From Palsa-506 sp050013415 (GTDB taxonomy: Bacteria > Actinomycetota > Actinomycetes > Streptosporangiales > Streptosporangiaceae), in assembly GCA_050013415.1 (NCBI GenBank), contig JBEKFH010000011.1, positions 1-32,739 on the forward strand: a stretch of DNA of 32,739 nucleotides, in the 5' to 3' direction. Shown piece after piece: positions 22,507-30,209 of this stretch. Positions within the stretch are counted from its first letter, which is position 1. Each line of letters begins with the position of its first letter. The position numbers and the translations under genes are program-made. The notes below the pieces were generated by a model. The model was given only the letters and a program-made list of their open reading frames with translations, made no database searches and was not told the origin of the DNA.

Positions 22507-23784
22507 ATGGCTGGCGGTCATCGCTCTATCGTCATCGACGCACGGGTGAACGGGCTGCCGGGCGCGCACGGGATCGCCCGGTCGGTGATGAAGCTGGTCG
22601 CGCACATGGGGCAGGCCGGCGACGGCCTGGCCCTGCGGGTGCTGGTCAACCCGGGCCGGCCCCAGCTGTTCCCGCTCTCGGACCTGCCGGCGCACGCCGA
22701 GATGGTGGACACCGGCATCACGCTGGGCGCGGTGCACCGCTGCTGGGAACTTGCCCGTCTGATCCGGGCGTGCGGCGCTGCCGTGCTGTACTCCCCGTAC
22801 CCTACGTTCACCCCGATCATCCGGCCGTGCCCGCTGGTGGTAACCATCCATGACTGCACGATCGAGAGCGACGTGGGTTTCGCCGGCGGCTGGCACCGCC
22901 AGGCCGGGCTCAGGCTGGCGACCAGGGCCGTGCTCGGGCGAGCGGCTGCGACCACGGCGCCGTCCCGGGTAAGCCTCGCCGAGATCCGTCAGCACTATCC
23001 CTCCGCCCCGCGTCCCACCCTCGTGCCGAACGGAGTGGACGTCGGGCCCTTCGCCGCCGTCACCGGTGACGCGGTGGCCGCGGCCCGTAGCCTTTACCGG
23101 CTGCCAGGGCAGTTCATCCTCACCGTCGGAGCCCACCGGCCGCACAAGAATCACGAAATCCTGGTCCGGGCGCTAGCGGCGATGCCGGCGCACGTGTCGC
23201 TCGTCATCGTGGGCTACTTCGATCCCAGCTTCCGGGACCCGCTGCCGGGGCTGATCAGCGCGCTAGGGCTGGAATCGAGGGTGCTGCTGGTGCCGGAGGT
23301 GGCCGAGGAATGGCTGCCCGCGGTCTACCGTGCAGCAGCGGTGTTCGCCTTTCCTTCGCTCGCGGAGGGATACGGGCTGCCGGTGCTGGAGGCCATGGCG
23401 GCCGGCGTTCCTGTGGTGGCGAGCGACATCCCGGTGCTCGCGGAGGTCGCTGAATCGGCAGCTGTGCTGGTCCCGCCGCGCGACGTGGCCGCCTGGACGT
23501 CGGCGCTGGCGTCCGTGCTCGCCAGTCCCGCGAGGTCGGCCGAGCTGTCCGCCGCGGGCGCTGCCGTCGCGGCCCGCGGCAGCTGGGAGCGCGGCGCGAC
23601 GGCGCTTCGCGGCTTGCTGTCCTGCGTGGCCACCGGGCGCTTGACACCGGCAATCTCTAGTGGCGCGGCCCCGGGCCCGGCTGCCCCGGGAGCGGCAGCT
23701 TCGGACCCGGCAGCTTCGGACCCGGTGGCTTCGGACGGGGCCCCGCGCGGGGCGGCCCCGGGGGATCCGGCGAGGGCCGGCTGA
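22507..23784 (+). CDS. GT4 glycosyltransferase, mannosyltransferase-like
   Basis: The 425-residue GT-B enzyme opens with IVIDARVNGLPGAHGIARS (acceptor loop). It has VVTIHDCT, a middle VPNGVDVGPF, the donor-domain start LTVGAHRPHKNH and a complete E287-x7-E295 motif (EGYGLPVLE) followed by AMAAGVPVVAS. This is typical GT4, close to mannosyl- or rhamnosyltransferases of envelope polysaccharides. The last 50 residues are a Pro/Ala/Ser/Asp tail with three 15-bp-encoded repeats (PAASD type), not part of the fold. The ATG at 22507 follows GCGGAGCGGG. It is the first gene of the plus-strand series that goes on to prenyl-phosphate sugar synthesis, and its stop overlaps the probable start of the next gene. 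Confidence 0.85.
   Translation: MAGGHRSIVIDARVNGLPGAHGIARSVMKLVAHMGQAGDGLALRVLVNPGRPQLFPLSDLPAHAEMVDTGITLGAVHRCWELARLIRACGAAVLYSPYPTFTPIIRPCPLVVTIHDCTIESDVGFAGGWHRQAGLRLATRAVLGRAAATTAPSRVSLAEIRQHYPSAPRPTLVPNGVDVGPFAAVTGDAVAAARSLYRLPGQFILTVGAHRPHKNHEILVRALAAMPAHVSLVIVGYFDPSFRDPLPGLISALGLESRVLLVPEVAEEWLPAVYRAAAVFAFPSLAEGYGLPVLEAMAAGVPVVASDIPVLAEVAESAAVLVPPRDVAAWTSALASVLASPARSAELSAAGAAVAARGSWERGATALRGLLSCVATGRLTPAISSGAAPGPAAPGAAASDPAASDPVASDGAPRGAAPGDPARAG
23694..23738 (+). repeat. 15-bp in-frame tandem repeat, 3 copies
   Basis: Units at 23694, 23709 and 23724; the first two are identical (GGCAGCTTCGGACCC). They encode the Ala/Ser/Asp/Pro tail of the GT4 enzyme. Confidence 0.92.
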
Positions 23785-23879
23785 CGGGCACCGCCGGGGG
23801 TGCCGGGCTGTCAGGGCTGACCGGGCGGGCCAGGGCGGACCGGCCGGTCGCCGCGGGGCTGGCGGCGCTGGCGGGATCG

Positions 23880-24983
23880 TTGTGCTTCGCCTCGCTTCGG
23901 CTGTTGCTTGCGGCAGGCGGCAACATCACCAAGTTCGTCCGGGCCGCGCTGCCGTTCTCCCGCCGTGGCCAGGTCCCGCGAGGCTTGTTCGTCTTCCCGG
24001 CGAACGGCTACGACGGCCAGTTCTACTACCGGCTGGCGCTCGATCCGGCGAATCTGCGTCACGAGGCGTTCGGGATCACCATGGACAGCCCGTTCCGGCT
24101 GCAGCGGATCGGCTATCCGGCCCTGGCCTGGCTCATCTCGCTCGGCCAGCGCTCCTGGGTGCCCGTGGCGCTCGTGATCGTGAACGTGCTCGCGCTGGGC
24201 GCCATTGGCATGGCAGGCGGGATGCTCGCCAGGGACAGCGGCCGTCACGCGATGTGGGGCCTGCTGCTGGCCGGCTACTTCGGGTTCTTCATCAGCGTCG
24301 GCTGTGACCTCACCGAGCCGGTCGCCGCCGCCTGCCTGCTCGGCGGGGTTCTCGCCTATCGCCGCCAGCGCCCCGCGCTCGCCGGGCTGCTGTTCGCTTA
24401 CGGTGCGCTGACCCGCGAGACCGTCGTGATCGTGCCGCTGGCGCTCGGCCTCACCCGGCTGGCCGCTGCGGTCCGCCGTCGCGCGAGGCCGTCCCGCAGC
24501 GACCTGGCCTGGAGCCTGCCGGTCATCGCCTTCGGGGGCTGGCAGCTGGTCCTGCGGGCCACCACCGGGACGTTCATCCTGCTGACCGGCCTGCGCGGCA
24601 ACACAGGCAGGGGGCTGCCGTTCGGCGAGTTCGCCGGCGCCGTGCGCGCCAACGCTGGCCTGCTCTGGCTGCCCGCCGGCGCGGCCTACATCTGGTTCCT
24701 TGAGGTCGCCACGCTGGGCGCGTTTGCCGGCGCCGCGCTGAGCTCGCTGCGCTCCGCCACCGGTCCGGCCTACGAGCGGGTGGCGTTCGTCGCGTTCATC
24801 CTCGAGCTCGGCATCCTGTCAGCCAGCATCTGGACCGGTCACGCCGACCTCCGGTCCGTCGACGAGATCTACCTCTTCGCGGTGCTGATCCTGCTCGGGT
24901 CAGGGCGCCGCCTCCGGTCGCTGGCCGCCGGCGCCGGGCTGGCCGCCGTTGTCGCCGCTGCCCACCAGGCGCTCTTCCTCTAG
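23880..24983 (+). CDS. GT-C-like polytopic membrane protein
   Basis: The protein has about nine or ten hydrophobic helices and an early extracytoplasmic loop with FPANGYDGQFYYRLALDP. An acidic residue in this first loop is typical of GT-C glycosyltransferases that use polyprenyl-phosphate sugars. The TTG at 23880 is the only ATG/GTG/TTG codon that keeps the N-terminal helix. However, the same frame reads on upstream without a stop to 23661 and encodes DRPVAAGLAALAGS, which belongs to the first helix. A CTG at 23781, overlapping the previous stop (CTGA) with GAGGG upstream, may be the true start. Its place before the prenyl-phospho-arabinose genes suggests it uses their product. Function inferred. 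Confidence 0.7.
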   Translation: MCFASLRLLLAAGGNITKFVRAALPFSRRGQVPRGLFVFPANGYDGQFYYRLALDPANLRHEAFGITMDSPFRLQRIGYPALAWLISLGQRSWVPVALVIVNVLALGAIGMAGGMLARDSGRHAMWGLLLAGYFGFFISVGCDLTEPVAAACLLGGVLAYRRQRPALAGLLFAYGALTRETVVIVPLALGLTRLAAAVRRRARPSRSDLAWSLPVIAFGGWQLVLRATTGTFILLTGLRGNTGRGLPFGEFAGAVRANAGLLWLPAGAAYIWFLEVATLGAFAGAALSSLRSATGPAYERVAFVAFILELGILSASIWTGHADLRSVDEIYLFAVLILLGSGRRLRSLAAGAGLAAVVAAAHQALFL

Positions 24984-24990
24984 CCGTGGG

Positions 24991-25061
24991 CCGAGGTCCG
25001 GCAGCCGGGGCCGAGGTCGGGCAGCCAGGCCCGAGGTCCGGCAGCCGGGGCCGAGGTCCGG
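24991..25061. repeat. 20-bp tandem repeat, about 3.5 copies
   Basis: CCGAGGTC recurs at exactly 24991, 25011, 25031 and 25051. Units 1 and 3 are identical; unit 2 has three changes near its end. The array starts 8 bases after the stop of the GT-C-like gene, in the 196-bp gap before the phosphodiester glycosidase gene. The rest of the gap holds no recognisable element except the ribosome site of the next gene. Confidence 0.93.
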
Positions 25062-25179
25062 GCGGCTCGCCCGCGTCGCCCGCGTGGACAGCCTGCGCCT
25101 GGCGTAATCGGGTCTTCATGTTCCCCCGGTAGACCTGGTGCAGACCTGTACGCGGACCGGTACGGAGAGGGAGGCATGA

Positions 25180-26427
25180 GTGCCCAGACTGGCGACGCCG
25201 CGGCGCAACCGGGAGGCAGCAGCGGCCGAGGCCGGCCCGGACGATCGCGTCCCGGCCCGGGCCGGCCACGGCCCCGCCCGGCCTGGGCACGGCAGGAGGC
25301 AAAGGCTGCGGGACCGGCGGTGGGCGCGGATCACGGTGGCGGTATTCGCCGCGTGCTTCCTGCTGGTGTCCTGGTCGGTGGGGCATGCGCTCACCATGCC
25401 AGGTGGCGGCAGCGTGTCCGAGCGGCTGGCGGAATGGGCGCGCGACCATTATCTCGGGCCCGTGGTGACGTTCGGGGAGTGGCTCGCCTACCAGTCGCCG
25501 AAGGTGGGGGGAAAGCCGTCCTTTGCGCTGACCGGCCCGAGCGCGGGTTCCGTCACGTCACCTGGGCACTCAACGCGCAGCAAGGCTGCGGCAACGTTCG
25601 GTCCGCCGCCGGCCTTGCGACCGCTGGTGGCGCACCCGCTGCCCGGGGAGGGCGCCTGGCGCGTTCTCGGCATGGCCGGCGGCGAGCCGGCCATCTTCGG
25701 CACCTACCTGCGCGCGAGCAGCGTCTACACCTCGTACGTCGCGGGCATCGTCTCGATGAACCAGAGCCTGGTGCGGTTCGAGCTGCGCCCGGGCGCCGAG
25801 GACCCCGGGCCCGGCAGCTGGCACGCCTCGCCGGACATCGCGCCGGGGACCCGCCGCGGGCTGCTGGCGACATTCAACGGCGGCTTCAAGATTTCCGTCG
25901 CCGGCGGCGGGTTCTACCTGAACGGCGTGACCAGGGGAACACTGACCAAGGGCGCCGCGTCGGTCGTCTACTACCGGGACGGGCGCATCGCCATCGGGAC
26001 ATGGGGGCGCAGCCTGCACATGAGCCCGCAGGTGGTGGGCGTACGGCAGAATCTGCACCTGATCGTCAGCCATGCCGCGATCCCGGCCTCGGTGAACTAC
26101 AACGTGGAGACCAGCTGGGGTGCCACGCTCGGCGGCGGCTACTACGTCTGGCGGTCCGGGATGGGGATCACCAGGGACGGGCGGATCATTTTCGCCTATG
26201 GCCCCGCGCTGGATGTGCGGGAACTCGCCACGCTGCTCAAGCGGGCTGGCTGCGTGACGGCCTTGCAACTCGACATCAATCCCGAATGGATGTCGTTCAT
26301 GTATTACCTGCCGAAGCATCATCCGGCAGACCCGGCCCCGGTCAACCTGCTTCCCGATCAGGTACAGCCACCGGATCGCTACTACTCGACATCCAGCCGC
26401 GATTTCACGGCTGTCTACGCACGGTGA
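25180..26427 (+). CDS. Membrane-anchored phosphodiester glycosidase (NAGPA family)
   Basis: The 415-residue protein has a cytoplasmic Arg/Pro-rich N-terminus (1-49), one membrane helix at about 50-70 and an extracytoplasmic domain. That domain contains LLATFNGGFKI, GGGFYLNGVTRGTL, RDGRIAIGTWGR, NYNVETSWGATLGGGYYVW and LQLDINPEWMSF, the pattern of the NAGPA domain (as in GlcNAc-1-phosphodiester alpha-N-acetylglucosaminidase). Members cleave a sugar from a phosphodiester. With polyprenyl-phosphate sugar genes next to it, a role in trimming or turning over lipid-phosphate sugars or wall polymers is plausible. The GTG at 25180 with GGGAGG upstream is chosen. An ATG at 25176 opens a different frame that is mostly a shadow of this gene. 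Confidence 0.82.
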   Translation: MPRLATPRRNREAAAAEAGPDDRVPARAGHGPARPGHGRRQRLRDRRWARITVAVFAACFLLVSWSVGHALTMPGGGSVSERLAEWARDHYLGPVVTFGEWLAYQSPKVGGKPSFALTGPSAGSVTSPGHSTRSKAAATFGPPPALRPLVAHPLPGEGAWRVLGMAGGEPAIFGTYLRASSVYTSYVAGIVSMNQSLVRFELRPGAEDPGPGSWHASPDIAPGTRRGLLATFNGGFKISVAGGGFYLNGVTRGTLTKGAASVVYYRDGRIAIGTWGRSLHMSPQVVGVRQNLHLIVSHAAIPASVNYNVETSWGATLGGGYYVWRSGMGITRDGRIIFAYGPALDVRELATLLKRAGCVTALQLDINPEWMSFMYYLPKHHPADPAPVNLLPDQVQPPDRYYSTSSRDFTAVYAR

Positions 26428-27359
26428 CGGCCGGCCTGCGAACCGATGGCATGCGGCCTGCCGGGCTGAACGCGCTCGCTGGCGGCCAGGCACCGGCACG
26501 CTGGCTCGGCGCCGTCGTCGAGACAACCCGGCCCCGCCAGTGGCCGAAGAACCTGCTGGTCTTCGCCGCGCCGCTGGCCGGCGCGTCACTGGGAAGGGAC
26601 GACGGGCTGGCGTACGCGCTGGTGACCGCCGTCGCCTTCACCGCAGCGTCGGCCGCCGTATACCTCGTCAACGACGTCGCCGACGCCGGACGCGACCGGC
26701 GGCACCCGTCCAAGCGGTCGCGCGCGGTGGCGTCGGGCCGGCTTCCCGCAACCCACGCGCTGGCACTGGCCGCCCTGGGGGTTGTCGCGGCCGAGGCGGC
26801 GAGTCTCTGGATCGGCTCACCTGCGCTTGCCGCGCTGATCGGCGCCTACCTCGCGCTCTCGGTGCTCTACACGCTCCTGCTCAAGCATGTTCCCGTCGTC
26901 GAGCTGATCTTCGTGGCCTCGGGCTTCGTGCTGCGAGCGCTCGGTGGCGCAGCAGCGACTCACGTGCGACCATCCGGGTGGTTCCTGCTCGTGTGCAGCC
27001 TGGGCGCTCTCCTGGTCGCGATCGCCAAGCGCTTCACCGAGCTGGCACTGCTCGGCGCGGAAGCGGCCAGCCACCGCCCGGTCATGCGCTGGTACTCCCC
27101 GCGGTTCCTGCGGCTGAGCCAGCGCATGGCGACTATGGTCATGATCACGGCCTACCTGCTCTGGGCGTACGGCGAGCATGACCCCTGGATGCGCGGCTGG
27201 CATCTCGCCAGCGCGCTGGCGCTGGGAGCGGCGCTGGCGCGATTCGACTGGCTGACCACGCACGAGCCCGGCCAGCCGGTCGAGGATCTGATCGCGAGGG
27301 ACGGACCCATGGTCTGCTGCGAGCTGACGTGGCTGGTGCTGTTCGCCGTGGGGCTGTAG
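26424..27359 (+). CDS. Decaprenyl-phosphate phosphoribosyltransferase-like UbiA enzyme
   Basis: A 311-residue polytopic UbiA-superfamily protein. TRPRQWPKNLLVFAAP (35-50) is a hallmark of 5-phosphoribosyl-1-pyrophosphate:decaprenyl-phosphate transferase (mycobacterial Rv3806c, UbiA). The first Asp-rich motif NDVADAGRDRRHP (83-95) binds Mg-pyrophosphate. About eight to nine helices follow, with AKRFTELALLG in the second conserved loop. The reaction makes polyprenyl-phospho-phosphoribose, the first step to prenyl-phospho-arabinose. The GTG at 26424 overlaps the glycosidase stop (GTGA); ATG 26451 is an alternative. Two bases separate its stop from the DprE1-like start, so the three steps are tightly linked. 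The chain length of the prenyl carrier is not known. Confidence 0.87.
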   Translation: MTAGLRTDGMRPAGLNALAGGQAPARWLGAVVETTRPRQWPKNLLVFAAPLAGASLGRDDGLAYALVTAVAFTAASAAVYLVNDVADAGRDRRHPSKRSRAVASGRLPATHALALAALGVVAAEAASLWIGSPALAALIGAYLALSVLYTLLLKHVPVVELIFVASGFVLRALGGAAATHVRPSGWFLLVCSLGALLVAIAKRFTELALLGAEAASHRPVMRWYSPRFLRLSQRMATMVMITAYLLWAYGEHDPWMRGWHLASALALGAALARFDWLTTHEPGQPVEDLIARDGPMVCCELTWLVLFAVGL

Positions 27360-27361
27360 CG

Positions 27362-28720
27362 ATGACTGCCACCAGCCAGGCGGCGGAGGGAACAGGCCGG
27401 CTGCTGTCCGGCTGGGGCCGCACGACAGCCTCCCGCGCCCGCGTCGCCGGCCCGATGGAACTCGAGCGGCTGCAGGACCTGGTGGCGTCGCGGCCAGCCG
27501 GGGGAGTGCTGGCCCGCGGCGCTGGCTGCAGCTACGGTGACGCAGCGCAGAACGCCGGCGGCTGCGTGCTGGATCCTGCGACCCGGCCGGGCATCGACGT
27601 GGACGCTGCTGCGGGGACGGCCCGGCTCGCCGCGGCGACCACGTTCACCGAGTTGCTGACCCGGATCGTTCCGTACGGATTGCTGCCTCCTGTTCTGCCC
27701 GGAACGAGCCATCTCACCGTCGGCGGCGCGGTCGCTGCCGACGTGCACGGCAAGAACCAGCGCCGGCATGGCAGCATCTCCGGCTGGATCGAGGAGATCG
27801 AGCTCATTGACGGTACCGGGGAGCGGCGCACGCTGACGCCCGGAGGTGATGCGGAGGCATTCCGGGCCACCGTCGGCGGGATGGGCATGACCGGCATCAT
27901 CCTGGCCGTCACGATCCGGCTGCTGCGAGTGCGGAGCGCGCTGCTGCGGGTCACGACGCGGCGCCTGCCGGACCTTGACGCGCTGCTGGACGCCCTGGAC
28001 AGAACTGACGCCCCTTACGCGGTCGCGTGGATCGATACCACGGCGTCCGGGCGGTCACTCGGGCGCGGCATCATCGACACCGGCGATCACCTCGCGAATC
28101 CCGATCCGGCGATCGAGCGGTACGGGCTGGTGTACCGCCCTGGCCGCGCCCGCCGGGTGCCCCCGCTTCCAGCCTGCCCGGTCACGTCCTGGTCTGCGCG
28201 CGGATTCAATACCCTGTGGTTCCGCAAGGCGCCCGGGAACAGCAGCGAGATCACCGACCTGGCCACCTTCTTCCACCGGCTGGACACCATCGACGGATGG
28301 AACCGCATGATCGGTCCCCGCGGCTTCGTGCAGTACCAGTTCGTGGTCCCCGACGGCGCCCACCAGATCATCGCCGAGGTACTGGAGGCGGTGCAGCGGC
28401 ATCGCTGCGCCCCGTTCCTCGGCACCGTGAAGCGCTTCGGACCGGGCAGCGGCAGCCACCTGTCGTTCCCGATGCCCGGATGGTCGCTCGCGATCGACAT
28501 GCCCGCGGGCAACCGCTGGCTCGGGCCGGTGTTGCATGACCTTGACCTGAAGGTAGCCGCCGCGGGCGGGCGGGTGTACTTGGCCAAGGACAGCAGGCTC
28601 AGCCGCAGTGCCTTCGACGCGATGTACCGCCAGCTGCCCGAGTGGCGCGCCGCGGCGTCAAAGCTCGATCCGGCCGGGGTGTTCCGCTCCGACCTGGGCC
28701 GGCGGGTAGGCCTCTGCTGA
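27362..28720 (+). CDS. dprE1: DprE1-like FAD oxidase (prenylphospho-ribose epimerisation)
   Basis: The 452-residue protein aligns along its length with mycobacterial DprE1, by recall. It has ARGAGCSYGD (51-60, FAD site), PVLPGTSHLTVGGAVAADVHGKN with His129 (equivalent of catalytic His132), GMGMTGII, FVQYQFVVPDGA, LSFPMPGWSLAIDMP and YLAKDSR with Lys409 (equivalent of Lys418). It oxidises the 2'-OH of prenylphospho-ribose to the keto form. The residue matching Cys387, the benzothiazinone target, is Ala377. The ATG at 27362 is two bases after the UbiA stop, with a weak GGGG upstream. The DprE2-like partner follows 51 bases on. The gene symbol rests on motifs and order, not on an alignment I could run. 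Confidence 0.85.
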   Translation: MTATSQAAEGTGRLLSGWGRTTASRARVAGPMELERLQDLVASRPAGGVLARGAGCSYGDAAQNAGGCVLDPATRPGIDVDAAAGTARLAAATTFTELLTRIVPYGLLPPVLPGTSHLTVGGAVAADVHGKNQRRHGSISGWIEEIELIDGTGERRTLTPGGDAEAFRATVGGMGMTGIILAVTIRLLRVRSALLRVTTRRLPDLDALLDALDRTDAPYAVAWIDTTASGRSLGRGIIDTGDHLANPDPAIERYGLVYRPGRARRVPPLPACPVTSWSARGFNTLWFRKAPGNSSEITDLATFFHRLDTIDGWNRMIGPRGFVQYQFVVPDGAHQIIAEVLEAVQRHRCAPFLGTVKRFGPGSGSHLSFPMPGWSLAIDMPAGNRWLGPVLHDLDLKVAAAGGRVYLAKDSRLSRSAFDAMYRQLPEWRAAASKLDPAGVFRSDLGRRVGLC

Positions 28721-28771
28721 TGGGCAGGGATATGGCGCAGCAGGCAGAAATACAGCGGAGGAGGCCCGGTG

Positions 28772-29524
28772 ATGGCTGAACGGGCTGCGCCCGGCGTTCC
28801 CGCGCGGGTCCTCCTGCTCGGCGGGACCAGCGAGATCGGCCTGGCGATCCTGGCCGCGCTCGGCATGCCGCCGGAAACCGAGGTGCTGCTCGCCGGCCGG
28901 GATGAGCAGCGGATGACCGCTGCGGCGCGCACGCTGCGCTGCCGGCTAAGGACCCTGCCGTACGACGCCACTGCGCTGGACGCGCACCAGGCGCTCATCG
29001 ACTCCGCCTTCGCTGATGGCGACGTCGGCCTCGTTATCTCCGCCGCGGGGATCCTCCGGCCGCAGCAGGACCTCGAGCGGTGCCCGCGCCTGGCGGGCCT
29101 GCTCATCGACACCAACTTCACCGGGCACGTCACGACGCTGCTCGCCGCCGCCGCGCGGATGCGGGCCCAGGGGCACGGCACCATCGTCGTGCTCTCCTCG
29201 GTCGCCGCGATCCGGCCGCGCAAGACCAACTTCGTGTACGGGGCGGCCAAGGCCGGCCTGGATGCGTTTGCCCGCGGGCTGGCCGACTCGCTGCACGGGA
29301 GCGGCGTGCGGGTGCTGCTGGTCAGGCCCGGCTTCGTGACCGGCCGGATGACGGCGGGGATGCGCCCGGCGCCGCTGGCCACCACGCCCGCCGCTGTGGG
29401 GACCGCGACCGCGGCAGCGCTCGCGCGCAATGCCGCCACCGCCTGGGTGCCGCCGGCGCTGGCTCCGCTGGCAGCCGTGCTCCGGGTGCTGCCCAGGCCC
29501 GTCTGGCGCCGGCTGCCCCGGTGA
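28772..29524 (+). CDS. dprE2: DprE2-like SDR reductase
   Basis: The 250-residue short-chain dehydrogenase has GGTSEIGLAI (17-26, NAD-binding), LVISAAGIL, VLSSVAAIRPRK and catalytic Y156-x3-K160 in VYGAAKAGLDAFARGL, then RPGFVTGRMTAGM. The GGTSEIG form and the RPGFVxTxMT segment are those of decaprenylphospho-2-keto-ribose reductase, which completes the epimerisation of prenylphospho-ribose to prenylphospho-arabinose together with DprE1. GGAGGAGG lies before both GTG 28769 and ATG 28772; the ATG has better spacing. It closes the biosynthetic run of three genes. A response regulator starts 16 bases after its stop. Confidence 0.85.
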   Translation: MAERAAPGVPARVLLLGGTSEIGLAILAALGMPPETEVLLAGRDEQRMTAAARTLRCRLRTLPYDATALDAHQALIDSAFADGDVGLVISAAGILRPQQDLERCPRLAGLLIDTNFTGHVTTLLAAAARMRAQGHGTIVVLSSVAAIRPRKTNFVYGAAKAGLDAFARGLADSLHGSGVRVLLVRPGFVTGRMTAGMRPAPLATTPAAVGTATAAALARNAATAWVPPALAPLAAVLRVLPRPVWRRLPR

Positions 29525-29540
29525 GACTGGTGGGTCGCTG

Positions 29541-30209
29541 ATGCGGGTGCTGGTGGCCGAGGACGACCGGGGCCTGCGCGACGTGCTCACCCGGGGGCTG
29601 CGGGAGAACGGCTACACGGTCGATGCCGTGCCCGACGGCCGTACGGCAGTGAGCTACCTGCGCAGTTACGACTACGAGGTGGCAGTACTCGACTGGCGCA
29701 TGCCCGGCATGTCCGGCCTCGAGGTTCTGCAGCTGATGCGCCGGGAAAGTATGCCGGCGGCGATCCTGATGCTGACGGCCCGTGACGCACCCGCAGACCG
29801 GGTCACGGGCCTGGACCAGGGTGCCGACGACTACCTGGTAAAGCCGTTCGACTTCGCCGAACTGCTGGCCAGGATCCGGGCCCTGCAGCGCAGGCCCCGG
29901 ACTCTCCAGCCGCCTCAGCTCGCCGTCGGGGACCTGATCTTCGATCCGGCGACGCGGGAGGCGCGGATAGGAGCACAGCGGCCCGCCCTGACCGTGACCG
30001 AGCGCGGCATCCTGGAGATGCTCATGCGCCGGTCGCCCGCGGTGGTGGACCGGCGGTCCATTGCCGCGGGCGTCTGGGACAACGACGCGGACGCGCTGGG
30101 GTCCAACACCATCGACGTCCACCTGGCAAGGCTGCGTTCCAAGCTGGCCGGCGGCCAGGTGCGGATCGAGACCGTGCGCGGTGTTGGATACCGGATCGTG
30201 GCCAAGTGA
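29541..30209 (+). CDS. OmpR/PhoB-family response regulator
   Basis: The 222-residue protein has a receiver domain with acidic pair AEDD (7-9), phospho-acceptor Asp51 in VLDWRMPGMSG, Thr in LTARDAP and Lys101 in LVKPFDF. A winged-helix DNA-binding domain follows (about 125-220), with SNTIDVHLARLRSKL and RGVGYRIV. Length is standard. The ATG at 29541 is 16 bases after the DprE2-like stop, with only a weak GGTGGG before it, so it may be read through from the biosynthetic genes. Its stop overlaps the kinase start (GTGA). It may regulate the surrounding envelope genes, but target sites were not identified. Confidence 0.92.
   Translation: MRVLVAEDDRGLRDVLTRGLRENGYTVDAVPDGRTAVSYLRSYDYEVAVLDWRMPGMSGLEVLQLMRRESMPAAILMLTARDAPADRVTGLDQGADDYLVKPFDFAELLARIRALQRRPRTLQPPQLAVGDLIFDPATREARIGAQRPALTVTERGILEMLMRRSPAVVDRRSIAAGVWDNDADALGSNTIDVHLARLRSKLAGGQVRIETVRGVGYRIVAK

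Noticed and set aside
25176..27359. A 727-codon frame joining a Gly/Arg-rich N-terminus to the UbiA enzyme
   Set aside because: The first 400 residues are an out-of-frame shadow of the phosphodiester glycosidase. Only the part from 26424 is a real protein; the long frame is not a fusion.
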